Positions 37,165 to 46,143 of a stretch of DNA of 64,000 nt are shown here, one piece after another. Origin of the DNA: Paroedura picta (lineage: Eukaryota; Chordata; Lepidosauria; Squamata; Gekkonidae); the NCBI RefSeq assembly GCF_049243985.1, contig NC_135375.1, positions 54,828,674-54,892,673 of the forward strand, written 5' to 3'. Made by a program: the position numbers and the translations under genes. The notes beneath the pieces were generated by a model, which saw nothing but the letters and a program-made list of their open reading frames with translations, did not search any database and was not told where the DNA came from. Position 1 is the stretch's first letter, and the number at the start of each line of letters is the position of its first letter.

Positions 37165-38444
37165 TCATATTACTTAAGCCTTCTTTCAATGCTATTTTGG
37201 ACCTAATTAGGCAAGATAATCAGAATCTTAGGTCGGATTCACCAGAAGAAATTAATTTATTCATTCCTTCAGAGGCATTTCAATCCACTCTCTATAAAGA
37301 ACAGCATACCTCTGAAGGGGAAAGTTTGTAGTGTTGGCATTCAAAAGGCTGTGTTACTCCATGTAAATTTCTTGTTGAGGTCTCCATGACCATGAACTAC
37401 AATTCCCATGAATGCCAGCAGCATGTACCAAAGTGCTGGTCAGGTGACATTGCAGCTGACCATGGTCTGCCAATGAGCATCTAGCACAATGGAGGAAGTG
37501 ACCCCCTTTAAGGATTTGATGTCATAAATCTTTCAAATGCGTAATCGTATCGAGGAAATTGCAGTATCAGGCATAAACATGACAATTTTAAATAATAATT
37601 TAAAAGAGTCAACGTGTTGACTTCAATGAAAGCCTGTATGTACATAATAGCCCCTGTTGGGAAACCAAGCTGCTCTGGGAGAAAATCCATTTATGTTCAA
37701 AAGCAAGCACTTGGATATATCTGGGGCCTGTTTAGGGGGAGCAGGATGAGGATAATGATGTTTTAGCCACTGGATCTCCAGTAGCTAGGCTGTGTAAATG
37801 CCTGGGGACATCTCTATGCCTTTATGGCCTTCCCAACTGGGGGGCAACTGTCCCCCAGCTTTAGAAACCCTTTAAGGGATTTGGGGATGAGGACTCAGGG
37901 GGCATGCCCTCACTCCAAGTGGCAGAAGGAACCACACAGTACTCTATCCAAACGTGGAGTCCCACATTCTGCCATCTCATGGTTCTCTCCCATTGCCCTT
38001 ATGTTGCATCACGGCTCCTTCAGCAGTAACCAATAAAGATGAGGCCACTTCGCCCAAGATGTTGACTGCCTTTTGTGCATGCCTGTTTTTTGGGGAGGGA
38101 TTTGCCTTGACACCTTCCTGATCACCTTAGATGCTGGAACCACAAACCATTTACCCACTTAAATCTATCTTCATAGGGGGGAAGGGTTAATTCTTTCAAT
38201 CCCAGTTCATCTTAAAACAGCCTTTCTCAACATTTCTTACCTTTGAGAAACCCCCTTCTTACCATTGAGAAATCATGCAGAATATGGTTGGGAAGTATAG
38301 CTGTGTACACACATGCCTTGGGGCCCCTCCTCCCCTTCCCATCCACTCCAGGCCCATTATTGCTATTTTGAGAGGGGTGGATGGGTCAACAAAACTATAT
38401 ATGGTCATAGAATCATAGAGTTGGAAGGGGCCATACAGGCCATC
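37165..38444. repeat. Arm B of the inverted duplication (partner 1-1352)
   Basis: This is the reverse-complement counterpart of 1-1352. The left boundary is near ATATTACTTAAGCC, next to an L2 fragment; on the right the match runs into a minus-strand CR1 whose 3' end starts near 38404. Because the same CR1 junction is present in both arms, the arms look like a duplication of one composite locus rather than two independent insertions. Confidence 0.8.
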
Positions 38445-39937
38445 TAGTCCAATCCCCTGCTCAACACAGGATCAGCCCAAAGCATCCAAGAAAAGTATGT
38501 ATCCTGCCTTTGCTTGAAGACTGCCAGTGAGGGGGAGCTCACCACCTCCTTAGGCAGCCTATTCCATTGCTGAACTACTCTGACTCTGAAAATTATTTTC
38601 CTGATATCTAGCCTATATCGTACTTGAAGTTTAAACCCATTACTGCATGTCCTGTCCTCTGCAACGGGAACAGCATCCTGCCCTCCTCCAAGTGACAACC
38701 TTTCAAATACTTAAAGAGGGCTATCATGTCCCCTCTCAACCTCCTTTTCTCCAGGCTGAACATTCCCAAGTCCCTCAACCTATCTTCATAGGGCTTGGTC
38801 CCTTGGCCCCAGATCATTCTCGTCGCTCTCTTCTGTACCCTTTCAATTTCATCTAGGTCCTTCTTGAAGTGAGGCCTCCAGAACTGCAAACAGTACTCCA
38901 GGTGTGGTCTCACCAGTGCTGTATACAATGGGACTATGATTTTGATGTGATGCCCCTGTTGATACAGCCCAAAATGGCATTTGCCTTTTTTACCGCTGCA
39001 TCACACCGCCTGCTCATGTTTAGTTTACAATCCACAAGTACCCCAAGGGCTCGTTCACACACAGTGTTACCTAGAAGCATATCCCCCATCCAGTAGGCAT
39101 GCTTTTCATTTTTCTGACCCAGATGCAGAACTTTACACTTATCTTTATTAAATTGCATCTTGTTCTCATTTGCCCATTTTTCCATTGTGTTCAGATCTCG
39201 TTGAACTCTGTCTCTAGCTTCCGGAGTAGTTGCCAGTCCTCCCAATTTGGTGTCATCTGCAAACTTGATGAGTAGTCCCTCCACCCCCTCATCTAGATCA
39301 TTAATAAATATGTTAAAAAGTACCGGGCTGAGCACCAAGCCCTGAGGTACCCCACTACTCACCTCTCTCCAGTCTGATGAAACACCATTGACAACAACTC
39401 TTTGAGTGCGGTTCTCTAACCAATTCCCTATCCACCTAACTATCTGAAAATCCAGATTGCAGTCCTTCAACTTATCCACCATCATGGGGAACCTTATCAA
39501 AAACTTTACTAAAATCTAAGTAAACGACATCAGCTGAATTTCCACGATCCAGCAAACCTGTTAAAAGGTAAAGGTAAAGGTATCCCCTGTGCAAGCACCG
39601 AGTCATGTCTGACCCTTGGGGTGACGCCCTCTAGCGTTTTCATGGCAGACTCAATACGGGGTGGTTTGCCAGTGCCTTCCCCAGTCATTACCGTTTACCC
39701 CCCAGCAAGCTGGGTACTCATTTTACCGACCTCGGAAGGATGGAAGGCTGAGTCAACCTTGAGCCGGCTGCTGGGATTGAACTCCCAACCTCATGGGCAA
39801 AGCTTTCAGGCGGCTGCCTTACCACTCTGCGCCACAAGAGTTACTTGGTCAAAAAATGAATCCAGGTTGGTCTGACAGGACCTGTTGGAGACAAATCCAT
39901 GCTGACTTCCTTGGCTCACCAAATTGTCCTCCAGATG
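38404..39937 (-). mobile_element. CR1 LINE 3' half, split by a SINE
   Basis: Minus-strand frames (38934-39500 and 38608-38928) carry [31 protein letters not shown] and the C-terminal PHLEYCLQFWRPHFKKD. The 3' end at 38404 is TCATAGAATCATAGAGTTGG reversed. A SINE sits at 39563-39838, after which CR1 resumes (GAGTTACTTGGTCAAAAAAT). It has frameshifts; close in sequence to the copies at 58-61 kb. Confidence 0.9.
39563..39838 (-). mobile_element. tRNA-derived SINE with BovB-like tail, nested in CR1
   Basis: Nearly identical to 7262-7545, including CCGAGTCATGTCTGACCCTT and the (AAAGGT)n tail. It interrupts CR1 between CAAACCTGTTA and GTTACTTGG. Confidence 0.9.
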
Positions 39938-39990
39938 TTCCTATGAAGACCCTAGCAGCTGCATTTTGTACCAGCTGTGATTTCCAGGTC
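39938..39990 (-). mobile_element. L2-like LINE 3' scrap
   Basis: ACCCTAGCAGCTGCATTTTG read in reverse gives QNAAARV, the L2 C-terminal region. Confidence 0.55.
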
Positions 39991-41722
39991 AGGGAATACG
40001 GAGGACCAGAGATCTCTTCAAAAAAATTGGAGATATGAAGAGAACAATTCATGCAAAGATGGGTATGATAAAGGACCAAAATGGTAAGGACCCAACAGAA
40101 GCAGAAGAGAGTTTAAAAAGGTGGCAAAATTATACAGAAGAACTATACGAGAGTGAGCTTAACATCCCTGATAACCACGAGGGGGTAGTCACTGACCTGA
40201 AGCCAGATCTGGAATGTGAAGTCAAATGGGCCTTAGGAAGCCTTAGCAACAATAAATCTAGTGGAGGTGACAGCATTCCAGTTGAACTATTCAAAATCTT
40301 AAAAGACGATGCAGTAAAAGTATTACACTCAATATGCCAGCAAATTTGGAAAACTCAGCAGTGGCCACAGTATTGGAAAAGGTCAGTTTACATTCCAATC
40401 CTAAAGAAGGCCAATGCCAAAGAATGTTCAAACTACCGCACCATTGCACTCATTTCTCATGTTAGCAAAGGTATGCTCAAAATCCTACAAGCTAGGCTCC
40501 AGCAATATGTGGACCGAGAACTTCCAGAAGAACAGGCAGGATTTTGAAGAGGCAGAGGAACTAGAGATCATATTGCCAACATACGCTGGATCATGGAGAA
40601 AGCTAGGGAGTTCCAGAAGAACATTTACTTCTGTTTCATTGACTATGCTAAAGCCTTTGATTGTGTGGAGCACAACAAATTGTGGCAAGTGTTTAAAGAG
40701 ATGGGAATACTGGAGCATCTTATCTGTCTCGAGAAACTTGTATGCAGGTCAAGAAGCAACAGTGAGAACAGTGCATGGAATGACTGATTGGTTCAAAATT
40801 GAGAAAGCAGTTCGGCAAGGCTGTATACTGTCGCCTTGCCTATTTAAGTTGTATGTGGAGCACATCATGAGAAAGGCGGGGTTAGATGAGTCACAAATTG
40901 GGATCAAGATTGCAGGGAGAAATATCAACAACCTCAGATATGCAGATGATACCACCCTAATGGCAGAAAGCGAAGAGGAACTAAAGAGCCTGTTGATGCG
41001 GGTGAAGGAGGAGAGTGCAAAAGTTGGCTTGAAACTCAAAATCAAGAAAACAAAGATCATGGCATCCAGCCCTCTGAATTCCTGGCAAATAGATGGGGAA
41101 GAAATAGAGGTGGTGACAGGTTTTATTTTCCTGGGCTCCAAGTTCGCTGCAGATGGGGACTGCAGCAAAGAAATTAAAAGATGCTTGCTCCTGGGGAGGA
41201 AAGCTATGGCAAATCTAGATAGCATCCTAAAAAGCAGGGACATCACCCTGCCAACAAAAGTGCGTTTAGTCAAGGCTATGGTATTCCCAGTTGCAATGTA
41301 TGGCTGCAAAAGTTGGACCATAAGGAAGGCCGAGCTTCAAAGAATTGAGGCTTTTGAACTCTGGTGCTGGAGAAGACTCTTGCGAGTCCCTTGGACTGCA
41401 AGGCGAACAAATCGGTCAGTCCTCGAGGAGATCAGCCCTGACTGCTCCTTAGAAGGCCAGATCCTGAAGATGAAACTCAAATACTTTGGCCACCACATGA
41501 GAAGGAAAGAATCCCTGGAGAAGAGCCTAATGCTGGGAGCGATCGAGGGCAAAAGAAGAAGGGGACGACAGAGAATGAGGTGGCTGGATGGAGTCACTGA
41601 AGCAGTAGGTGCAAATTTAAATGGACTCCGGGGAATGGTAGAGGTCAGGAAGGCCTGGAGGGTCATTGTCCATGGGGTCGTGATGGGTCGGACACGACTT
41701 TGCACCTAACAACAACAACAAT
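39991..41722 (+). mobile_element. BovB (RTE) LINE, 5'-truncated, 1.7 kb
   Basis: The longest BovB here. The first frame (40035-40547) has EAEESLKRWQNYTEELYESE, KWALGSLSNNKSSGGDSIPV and ICQQIWKTQQWPQYWKRSVY. A second (40593-40787) has FCFIDYAKAFDCVEHNKLW. A third (from about 40735 to 41709) has VRQGCILSPCLFKLYVEHIM, RYADDTTLMAESEEELKSLL, LDSILKSRDITLPTKVRLVK and the FGHHMRRKESLEKSLMLGAI tail. An in-frame TGA after EEQAGF and frame changes near 40590 and 40735 break it; the endonuclease domain is absent. The 3' end is GGACACGACTTTGCACCTAA plus AAC repeats. Catalytic YADD is intact. Confidence 0.95.
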
Positions 41723-42177
41723 GTATTTTAATGGGTATGATAAATGAAGACCAACCTGTATTTTAAAGACTTTTTAATGTCTATTCTTTCTATTGCTTTT
41801 TTTCTTCCCAGTTTTTATGTTATTTTAAAAGTCAGTTTTTTTCTTTTTATTTCTGGTTTTTATGTAATTAAAAACTTGTAATAAAAACTAAAATTAAAAA
41901 ACACACACAAAACATCTGTACCAGGCAGGAAGAGAAAGCCCCCTGCCTGATCTTCTGAAAATCACTGCCTGTTCTGCTAGACCAGGGTTCTCAACCAGGG
42001 TTTCCTGAAACCCTTTTTTTTTTTTTTTTTACTGCCCTGGAAGGGTTTCCTGAATGGGTGGGAGTTAATTTATGTATGAGTTAAATATACATAATGTATG
42101 TATGTGTTTATTGGATGTTATGGTCATGTAACATGGTAATGTTATCGTCATGTAACATTTATTGGATGTTATGGTCA

Positions 42178-42468
42178 AGAGGAAGAGCCTCTTGTGGCGC
42201 AGAGTGGTAAGGCAGCAGACATGCTGTCTGAAGGTTTTCCCGTGAGGCTGGGAGTTCAATCCCAGCAGCTGGCTCAAAGTTGTCTCAGCCTTCCTACCGA
42301 GGTCGGTAAAATGAGTACCCAGTTTGCTGGGGGGGGGGGGGGTAAACGGTAATGATTGGGGAAGGCACTGGCAAACCACCCCGTATTGAGTCTGCCATGA
42401 AAACGCTAGAGGGTGTCACCTCAAGGGTCAGACATGACTCGGTGCTTGCACAGGGGATACCTTTACCT
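42178..42468 (+). mobile_element. tRNA-derived SINE with BovB-like tail, nested in hAT
   Basis: Same family as 7262-7545, in + orientation, with CTTGTGGCGCAGAGTGGTAA head and CTTTACCTTTA tail. A 9-bp target duplication TTATGGTCA flanks it (42169-42177 and 42469-42477). A poly-G run interrupts the body near 42330. Confidence 0.92.
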
Positions 42469-42561
42469 TTATGGTCATGTTGACCCACCCATCTCCCAAA
42501 GCAGCCATTAATGGCCCTGGAGGAGGTGGGAAGTGGAGGGCCATGTACACAACTATGCTTA

Positions 42562-42815
42562 GAATCATACAATTGGAAGAGGCCTCCAGGGTCATCTAGT
42601 CCAGCCCCCTTCAGAATGCAGGAACTCATAACTACCTGACTTCCCACAGTGACCCCAATTTCATGTCCAAGTGATCTCTCCCCCCCAAAAAAAATCTCCA
42701 GGATCCAACCTGCCTTGAAGGAAATTCACCTACATCCCACAGTGGCAATCAGCAGTTCCCTGGGTATGCAAGAAAGGGCCATGAGACAAACACTAGTACA
42801 TCCCTTCCTGCCTAT
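42562..42815 (-). mobile_element. CR1-type LINE 3' fragment nested in hAT
   Basis: GAATCATACAATTGGAAGAG and GGGTCATCTAGTCCAGCCCC are a diverged CR1 3' end in reverse; it interrupts the hAT body between AACTATGCTT and AACTATATTC. Confidence 0.7.
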
Positions 42816-42910
42816 AACTATATTCTGCATGATTGCACCATTCTTGAAGCCTGAAGACTGTTTCAGAGGTTTCTCAACGCTAAAATAAATTGAAAAAGGC
42901 TGTGCTAGAT

Positions 42911-43480
42911 AGTACTGTACAGGAGGCCCAGTGATCTGTGACTAGTAGATACCTTAAAATGTTGCTGTGCACCTACTGCAAAGAGTATACTTTCCGTAAC
43001 CTTGCTTTCTCGGATCAGCAATTAGTTGACTCTTGGTTCCTAAAAATATACTACTGTATCACATAGTGCTAGAAAAAAATAAATTAAATATTGGATAAGA
43101 AGCTAAATATATATATGCTTGAATATATAATTATCTGCTATGATTCCTTAAATTGTGGGCTTTGCATATGCCTGTTTCTTTTTTATTATACCTTCTGAGC
43201 TTTTTGTTCACATCAACTAAAGCATCCCTGGAAAGGCTGATTCATTTTTTTTCTTTCAGTTTGAAGTAGGATTCCCATATGCACCTCCCCCACCCGAGGC
43301 CTTTTAATTGAAGAATCAGAAGCTTAAATGATGTCATGAAGATTTTGACACTTAAGTTATCCTGCCAAACTATGATTTGCCATTACATAAAGCAACATGA
43401 GGGATTCTTGGGTTCTCATGCTTCTTCCCCCCCCCCTTTTTTTTTCATCAGTCAGAATTCTTGATGGTTCGTACCTCCCA
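42911..43480. other. Intron 1, unassigned
   Basis: Nothing recognised; short C and T runs at 43428-43445. Confidence 0.55.
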
Positions 43481-43489
43481 TGTGCTTGG

Positions 43490-44270
43490 ACCTGAGGTGC
43501 AGATGTGTGTGTGTGTGTCGTTCTTTCTCTCCCTCTCGCTGCATGTGTGCCTCGCAGCAGGAGGCATAGCAGGTAATTAGGGCTCCTTCTTAGGAGAGAA
43601 GGAGAGCTGGTGTGCAGTTTGGGGCAGCTCTCTCTGTCTCTCCCTCCATCGCAGCAGCGGCAGATCTCTCTGTGTCTCTCTTCATGGTAGCAGGAGCGAT
43701 AGCATGTAATTAGGGCCCTTAGGAGAGAAGCAGGGCTGGTCAGCAGCTTGGGGCTGCGCTCTCTGTCTCTCCCTCTGTCGCAGCAGGGGCGACTCTCTGT
43801 GTGTCTCCATGGCAGCAGGAGCGATAGCAGGTAATTAGGGCCCTTCTTAGGAGAGAAGCAGGGCTGGTCAGCAGCTTGGGGCAGCTCTCTATGTCTGTCT
43901 CTGCCTCACTCACAGCAGGAGTGATAGGAGGGGATGAGGACCCGTGTTCAGTCTGCCAGGGCTCTGTGTGTCTCTCTGTGACTCAGCTGGCATGGCTGAG
44001 GGAGTGAGGGCAGGAGCTGTAGGGGCTGGGCCAATCAGGGTGCAGCCAGTGTTTCTGGCTGCACTCTGATTGGCCCTATTCCAACTTGGACAGTCGGACA
44101 CGTTCCACCCCCAGGGCTGTTTCATAGAGGAACCATGGATAAGTTTGTGTGTGTGTGTGTGTGTGTGTTTGTATGTGTGTGTGTGTGTGTGTATATATAT
44201 ATGCTGCTGACCAGCCCTGCTTCTCCTAAGAAGGGCCCTAATTACTTGCTATCGCTTCTGCTACCATGGA

Positions 44271-44307
<37 letters not shown>

Positions 44308-44310
44308 CTA
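43490..44310. repeat. Imperfect tandem repeat block with an inverted copy between GT and CA runs
   Basis: Three direct units of about 125-135 bp share AGCAGGTAATTAGGGC, TAGGAGAGAAGCAGGGCTGG and CTCTCTGTCTCTCCCTC (marker AATTAGGGC near 43577, 43702 and 43833). An inverted partial copy at 44202-44275 reads CTGCTGACCAGCCCTGCTTC. The inverted copy is bracketed by a GT run (44145-44200) and a CA run (44273-44306). A 22-bp inverted repeat with one mismatch around CCAATC lies at 44028-44049 / 44055-44076. No gene. Confidence 0.8.
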
Positions 44311-44404
44311 TATTTTTCTTTGTTCCCTATGAATCAGGATTCCCTGCATGAATTTAAACTGGGTATGTCCAGACAGGGAAAATAGCTTTTGCCCTGTTTC
44401 CTTG

Positions 44405-44770
44405 CTATTATCACCACTTATAAACAGATGAGGTCTGCTTGATCAGACCAGTGGTCCATCTAATCTACTTTTCCTTCTTATATAGAGAGTTACTCTTGAG
44501 AGCCATAAATAGGGCAGAGAGTCCAAGGACTCCCAAATACATTGTTTTCTGGCCCTGTGACTCAAATTGTACTGCCTTTTAATGTGGAAATTCCTTTTAG
44601 CCATCAAGTCCAGGAGCCAAACTGATAGTTCTACCCTTTGTGAATCTGCATAATCCTCTTTTAAAACCATCTGCTCCCTTGTCCATCTCTACATCCTCTG
44701 GCAGTGAATTCCACACTATAATCACTCATTGGATTAAAAATAAGGATGGAAAATTGGCTTTTGTCCTTAA
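44405..44770 (-). mobile_element. Old CR1/L3-type LINE 3' region
   Basis: TGATCAGACCAGTGGTCCAT, CCATCAAGTCCAGGAGCCAA and GGCAGTGAATTCCACACTAT are typical of reversed CR1-group 3' sequence; decayed. Confidence 0.6.
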
Positions 44771-45131
44771 AGTGATGCTGGATGGAACCTGTATTGAAGA
44801 AGGTGTGAGGATTTGCTTTAGGATTTAAGACATTTACGATGTGAACTGAAATAAGATGTTTCCGGGGGGGGGTGGAAGTTTAGAAGAAAGTACTGGTGTG
44901 TTTGTGGCAGTGACTGGGTACAGAACTGAACCAATAACAAATACAAGCTGTCTCACTGTGCAGCCTAGCCTAGCTCTAAGAACATTAAACATGCTTACAT
45001 CAGAATATCTTGACTTTTTCATAGTCTATTTCTTTTCAGAATCCAGACATGCTTTTAAACTGTTGGTTTGTTCCTTTACTGGCTGTTTGTGTAAGCCTTT
45101 TGGAATTTAACAAAAATTTTAAAGTAGAATT
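44771..45131. other. Intron 1 end, unassigned
   Basis: Nothing recognised before the tandem duplication. Confidence 0.5.
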
Positions 45132-45266
45132 TTGTGACGTTTAAGAGGCTAACTGTTCCTCAAGCTCATGTAATGCCAAGTTTGTTACTTAAATAATATT
45201 TTCTTATTTGTAAAAATAGGTTGTGAAGATGAGAAGAGACGTGAAGAAGGCCAGAGTTTTAACAAT
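45132..45266 (+). repeat. Upstream copy of a 136-bp tandem duplication, with decoy SRFBP1 exon 2 start
   Basis: Bases 45132-45266 repeat at 45268-45402 (period 136) with one substitution that I can see (GAC here, GAA in the second copy). The copy includes the last 88 nt of intron 1, the AG acceptor (45218-45219) and the first 47 nt of exon 2 (45220-45266), but neither the rest of the exon nor its donor. If this acceptor were used without a downstream donor, the frame would read VVKMRRDVKKARVLTML and then stop. It is therefore best read as a recent duplication leaving a partial, non-coding exon copy. A haplotype or assembly artefact is the main alternative. Confidence 0.9.
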
Positions 45267-45355
45267 GTTGTGACGTTTAAGAGGCTAACTGTTCCTCAAG
45301 CTCATGTAATGCCAAGTTTGTTACTTAAATAATATTTTCTTATTTGTAAAAATAG

Positions 45356-45444
45356 GTTGTGAAGATGAGAAGAGAAGTGAAGAAGGCCAGAGTTTTAACA
45401 ATCCGCAGGCTAACTCGACACATTGCAAAACTGAAAGCAAAAAA
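45356..45444 (+). CDS. SRFBP1: SRFBP1 coding exon 2 (downstream, complete copy)
   Basis: An AG acceptor at 45354-45355 is followed by 89 nt encoding VVKMRREVKKARVLTIRR and then LTRHIAKLKAKK, ending in a GTGAGC donor in phase 2. It matches the basic N-terminal helix of SRFBP1/BUD22 proteins (human has VVKMRKEVKR and later LKSKKGTEDA). The segment is Lys/Arg-rich with no cysteines, fitting a nuclear, RNA- or chromatin-associated protein. The last Lys codon is split with exon 3. The first 47 nt of the exon, plus about 88 nt of intron before it, also occur 136 bp upstream (45132-45266), so the acceptor exists twice. This downstream copy is the functional one, because only it has the rest of the exon and a donor. 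It keeps the Glu codon expected from the human protein, whereas the upstream copy has Asp there. Confidence 0.93.
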
Positions 45445-46070
45445 GTGAGCTATTTTCTTTTTTTTTTCCTTTATGGATTTCATTTTAAAATGTGGTTCTA
45501 TCCAGTGTCACAGTAACTAATTTCTGAGTTAGCGCTTCTTCACACACAAAATATCAGAAATATAGTACATCTCTGCTTTTCCTTCCCTGCAGCATACACG
45601 TTTGACTCTGGGAAGCAGGACTTCTGTGTAGTAATAACTGTGTGGGCCAGGGGTGTATTGAGATGAGGAAAGGGTGTATTCAGCTGGGGTATAAATGCAT
45701 AAATAAGTAGGTAATGGTGCCGATAGCTGACACTGAGAGAAAATAGCTTGCCAAAGGCTTCCTAGCAAATTTGTATACGATGCAATATTTGAAATTTGCA
45801 TAAGATACAGAATCTCGTATTACAGAATACTACTGTGTATGAGCACTAATAAAAAACATTGTTGTGATTCCTTAAAGATTTTCACATAGGCATTCACGAA
45901 CTATAGCTTGCTTCTTGGTAGGCATGAACATGTTCTCAACAAATGTATATATAAGCAGAGGCAAAAATGGAATGGAAGCTATTGGCATTCAGTAGCATGG
46001 CCTTTTTACAACGTGATATATGGAACATAATAAATGTGCTATAATGGTGTTAATTGTATTTCTCATTCAG
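45445..46070 (+). other. SRFBP1 intron 2 (626 bp)
   Basis: GTGAGC donor to TCATTCAG acceptor. The sequence is AT-rich, with a T-run just after the donor and no recognisable repeat. Confidence 0.85.
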
Positions 46071-46143
46071 GGGTACTGAAGATGCGGTACTGAAAAATCA
46101 TAAACGTGCACAGAGGTTACTGGAAGAAATTCATTCTATGAAG
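46071..46143 (+). CDS. SRFBP1: SRFBP1 coding exon 3
   Basis: After a clear pyrimidine-rich acceptor (TTTCTCATTCAG), 73 nt complete the split Lys codon and encode GTEDAVLKNHKRAQRLLEEI followed by HSMK, then a GTAAAA donor at 46144. Human SRFBP1 has GTEDALLKNQRRAQRLLEEI and HAMK at this place, so the match is nearly residue for residue. The exon ends in phase 0. Exons 1-3 give 192 nt, or 64 residues, against 66 in human. The stretch is a predicted amphipathic, charged helix, the start of the BUD22 domain. The following human exon begins ELKPD; no equivalent could be found before the window ends, so intron 3 is at least 17.8 kb and the rest of the gene (human protein about 430 residues) lies beyond the right edge. 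Confidence 0.93.

Larger units (their letters stand above)
41983..42902. mobile_element. hAT-type element with two nested insertions
   Basis: Starts CAGGGTTCTCAACC and ends GAAAAAGGCTG (CAGCCTTTTTC on the other strand). The flanks TGCTAGAC (41975-41982) and TGCTAGAT (42903-42910) form an 8-bp duplication with one change. Body segments GTTGACCCACCCATCTCCCA and TATATTCTGCATGATT match the hAT-like part of the inverted duplication arms (about 50-260, 38216-38400). A SINE (42178-42468) and a CR1 scrap (42562-42815) are inserted. No transposase. Confidence 0.75.
20871..45355 (+). other. SRFBP1 intron 1 (about 24.5 kb)
   Basis: Bounded by the GTGAGT donor of exon 1 and the acceptor of the complete exon 2 copy. 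It contains most of the LINE, SINE, hAT and Helitron copies listed separately. No other host exon is visible on either strand. Confidence 0.85.
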
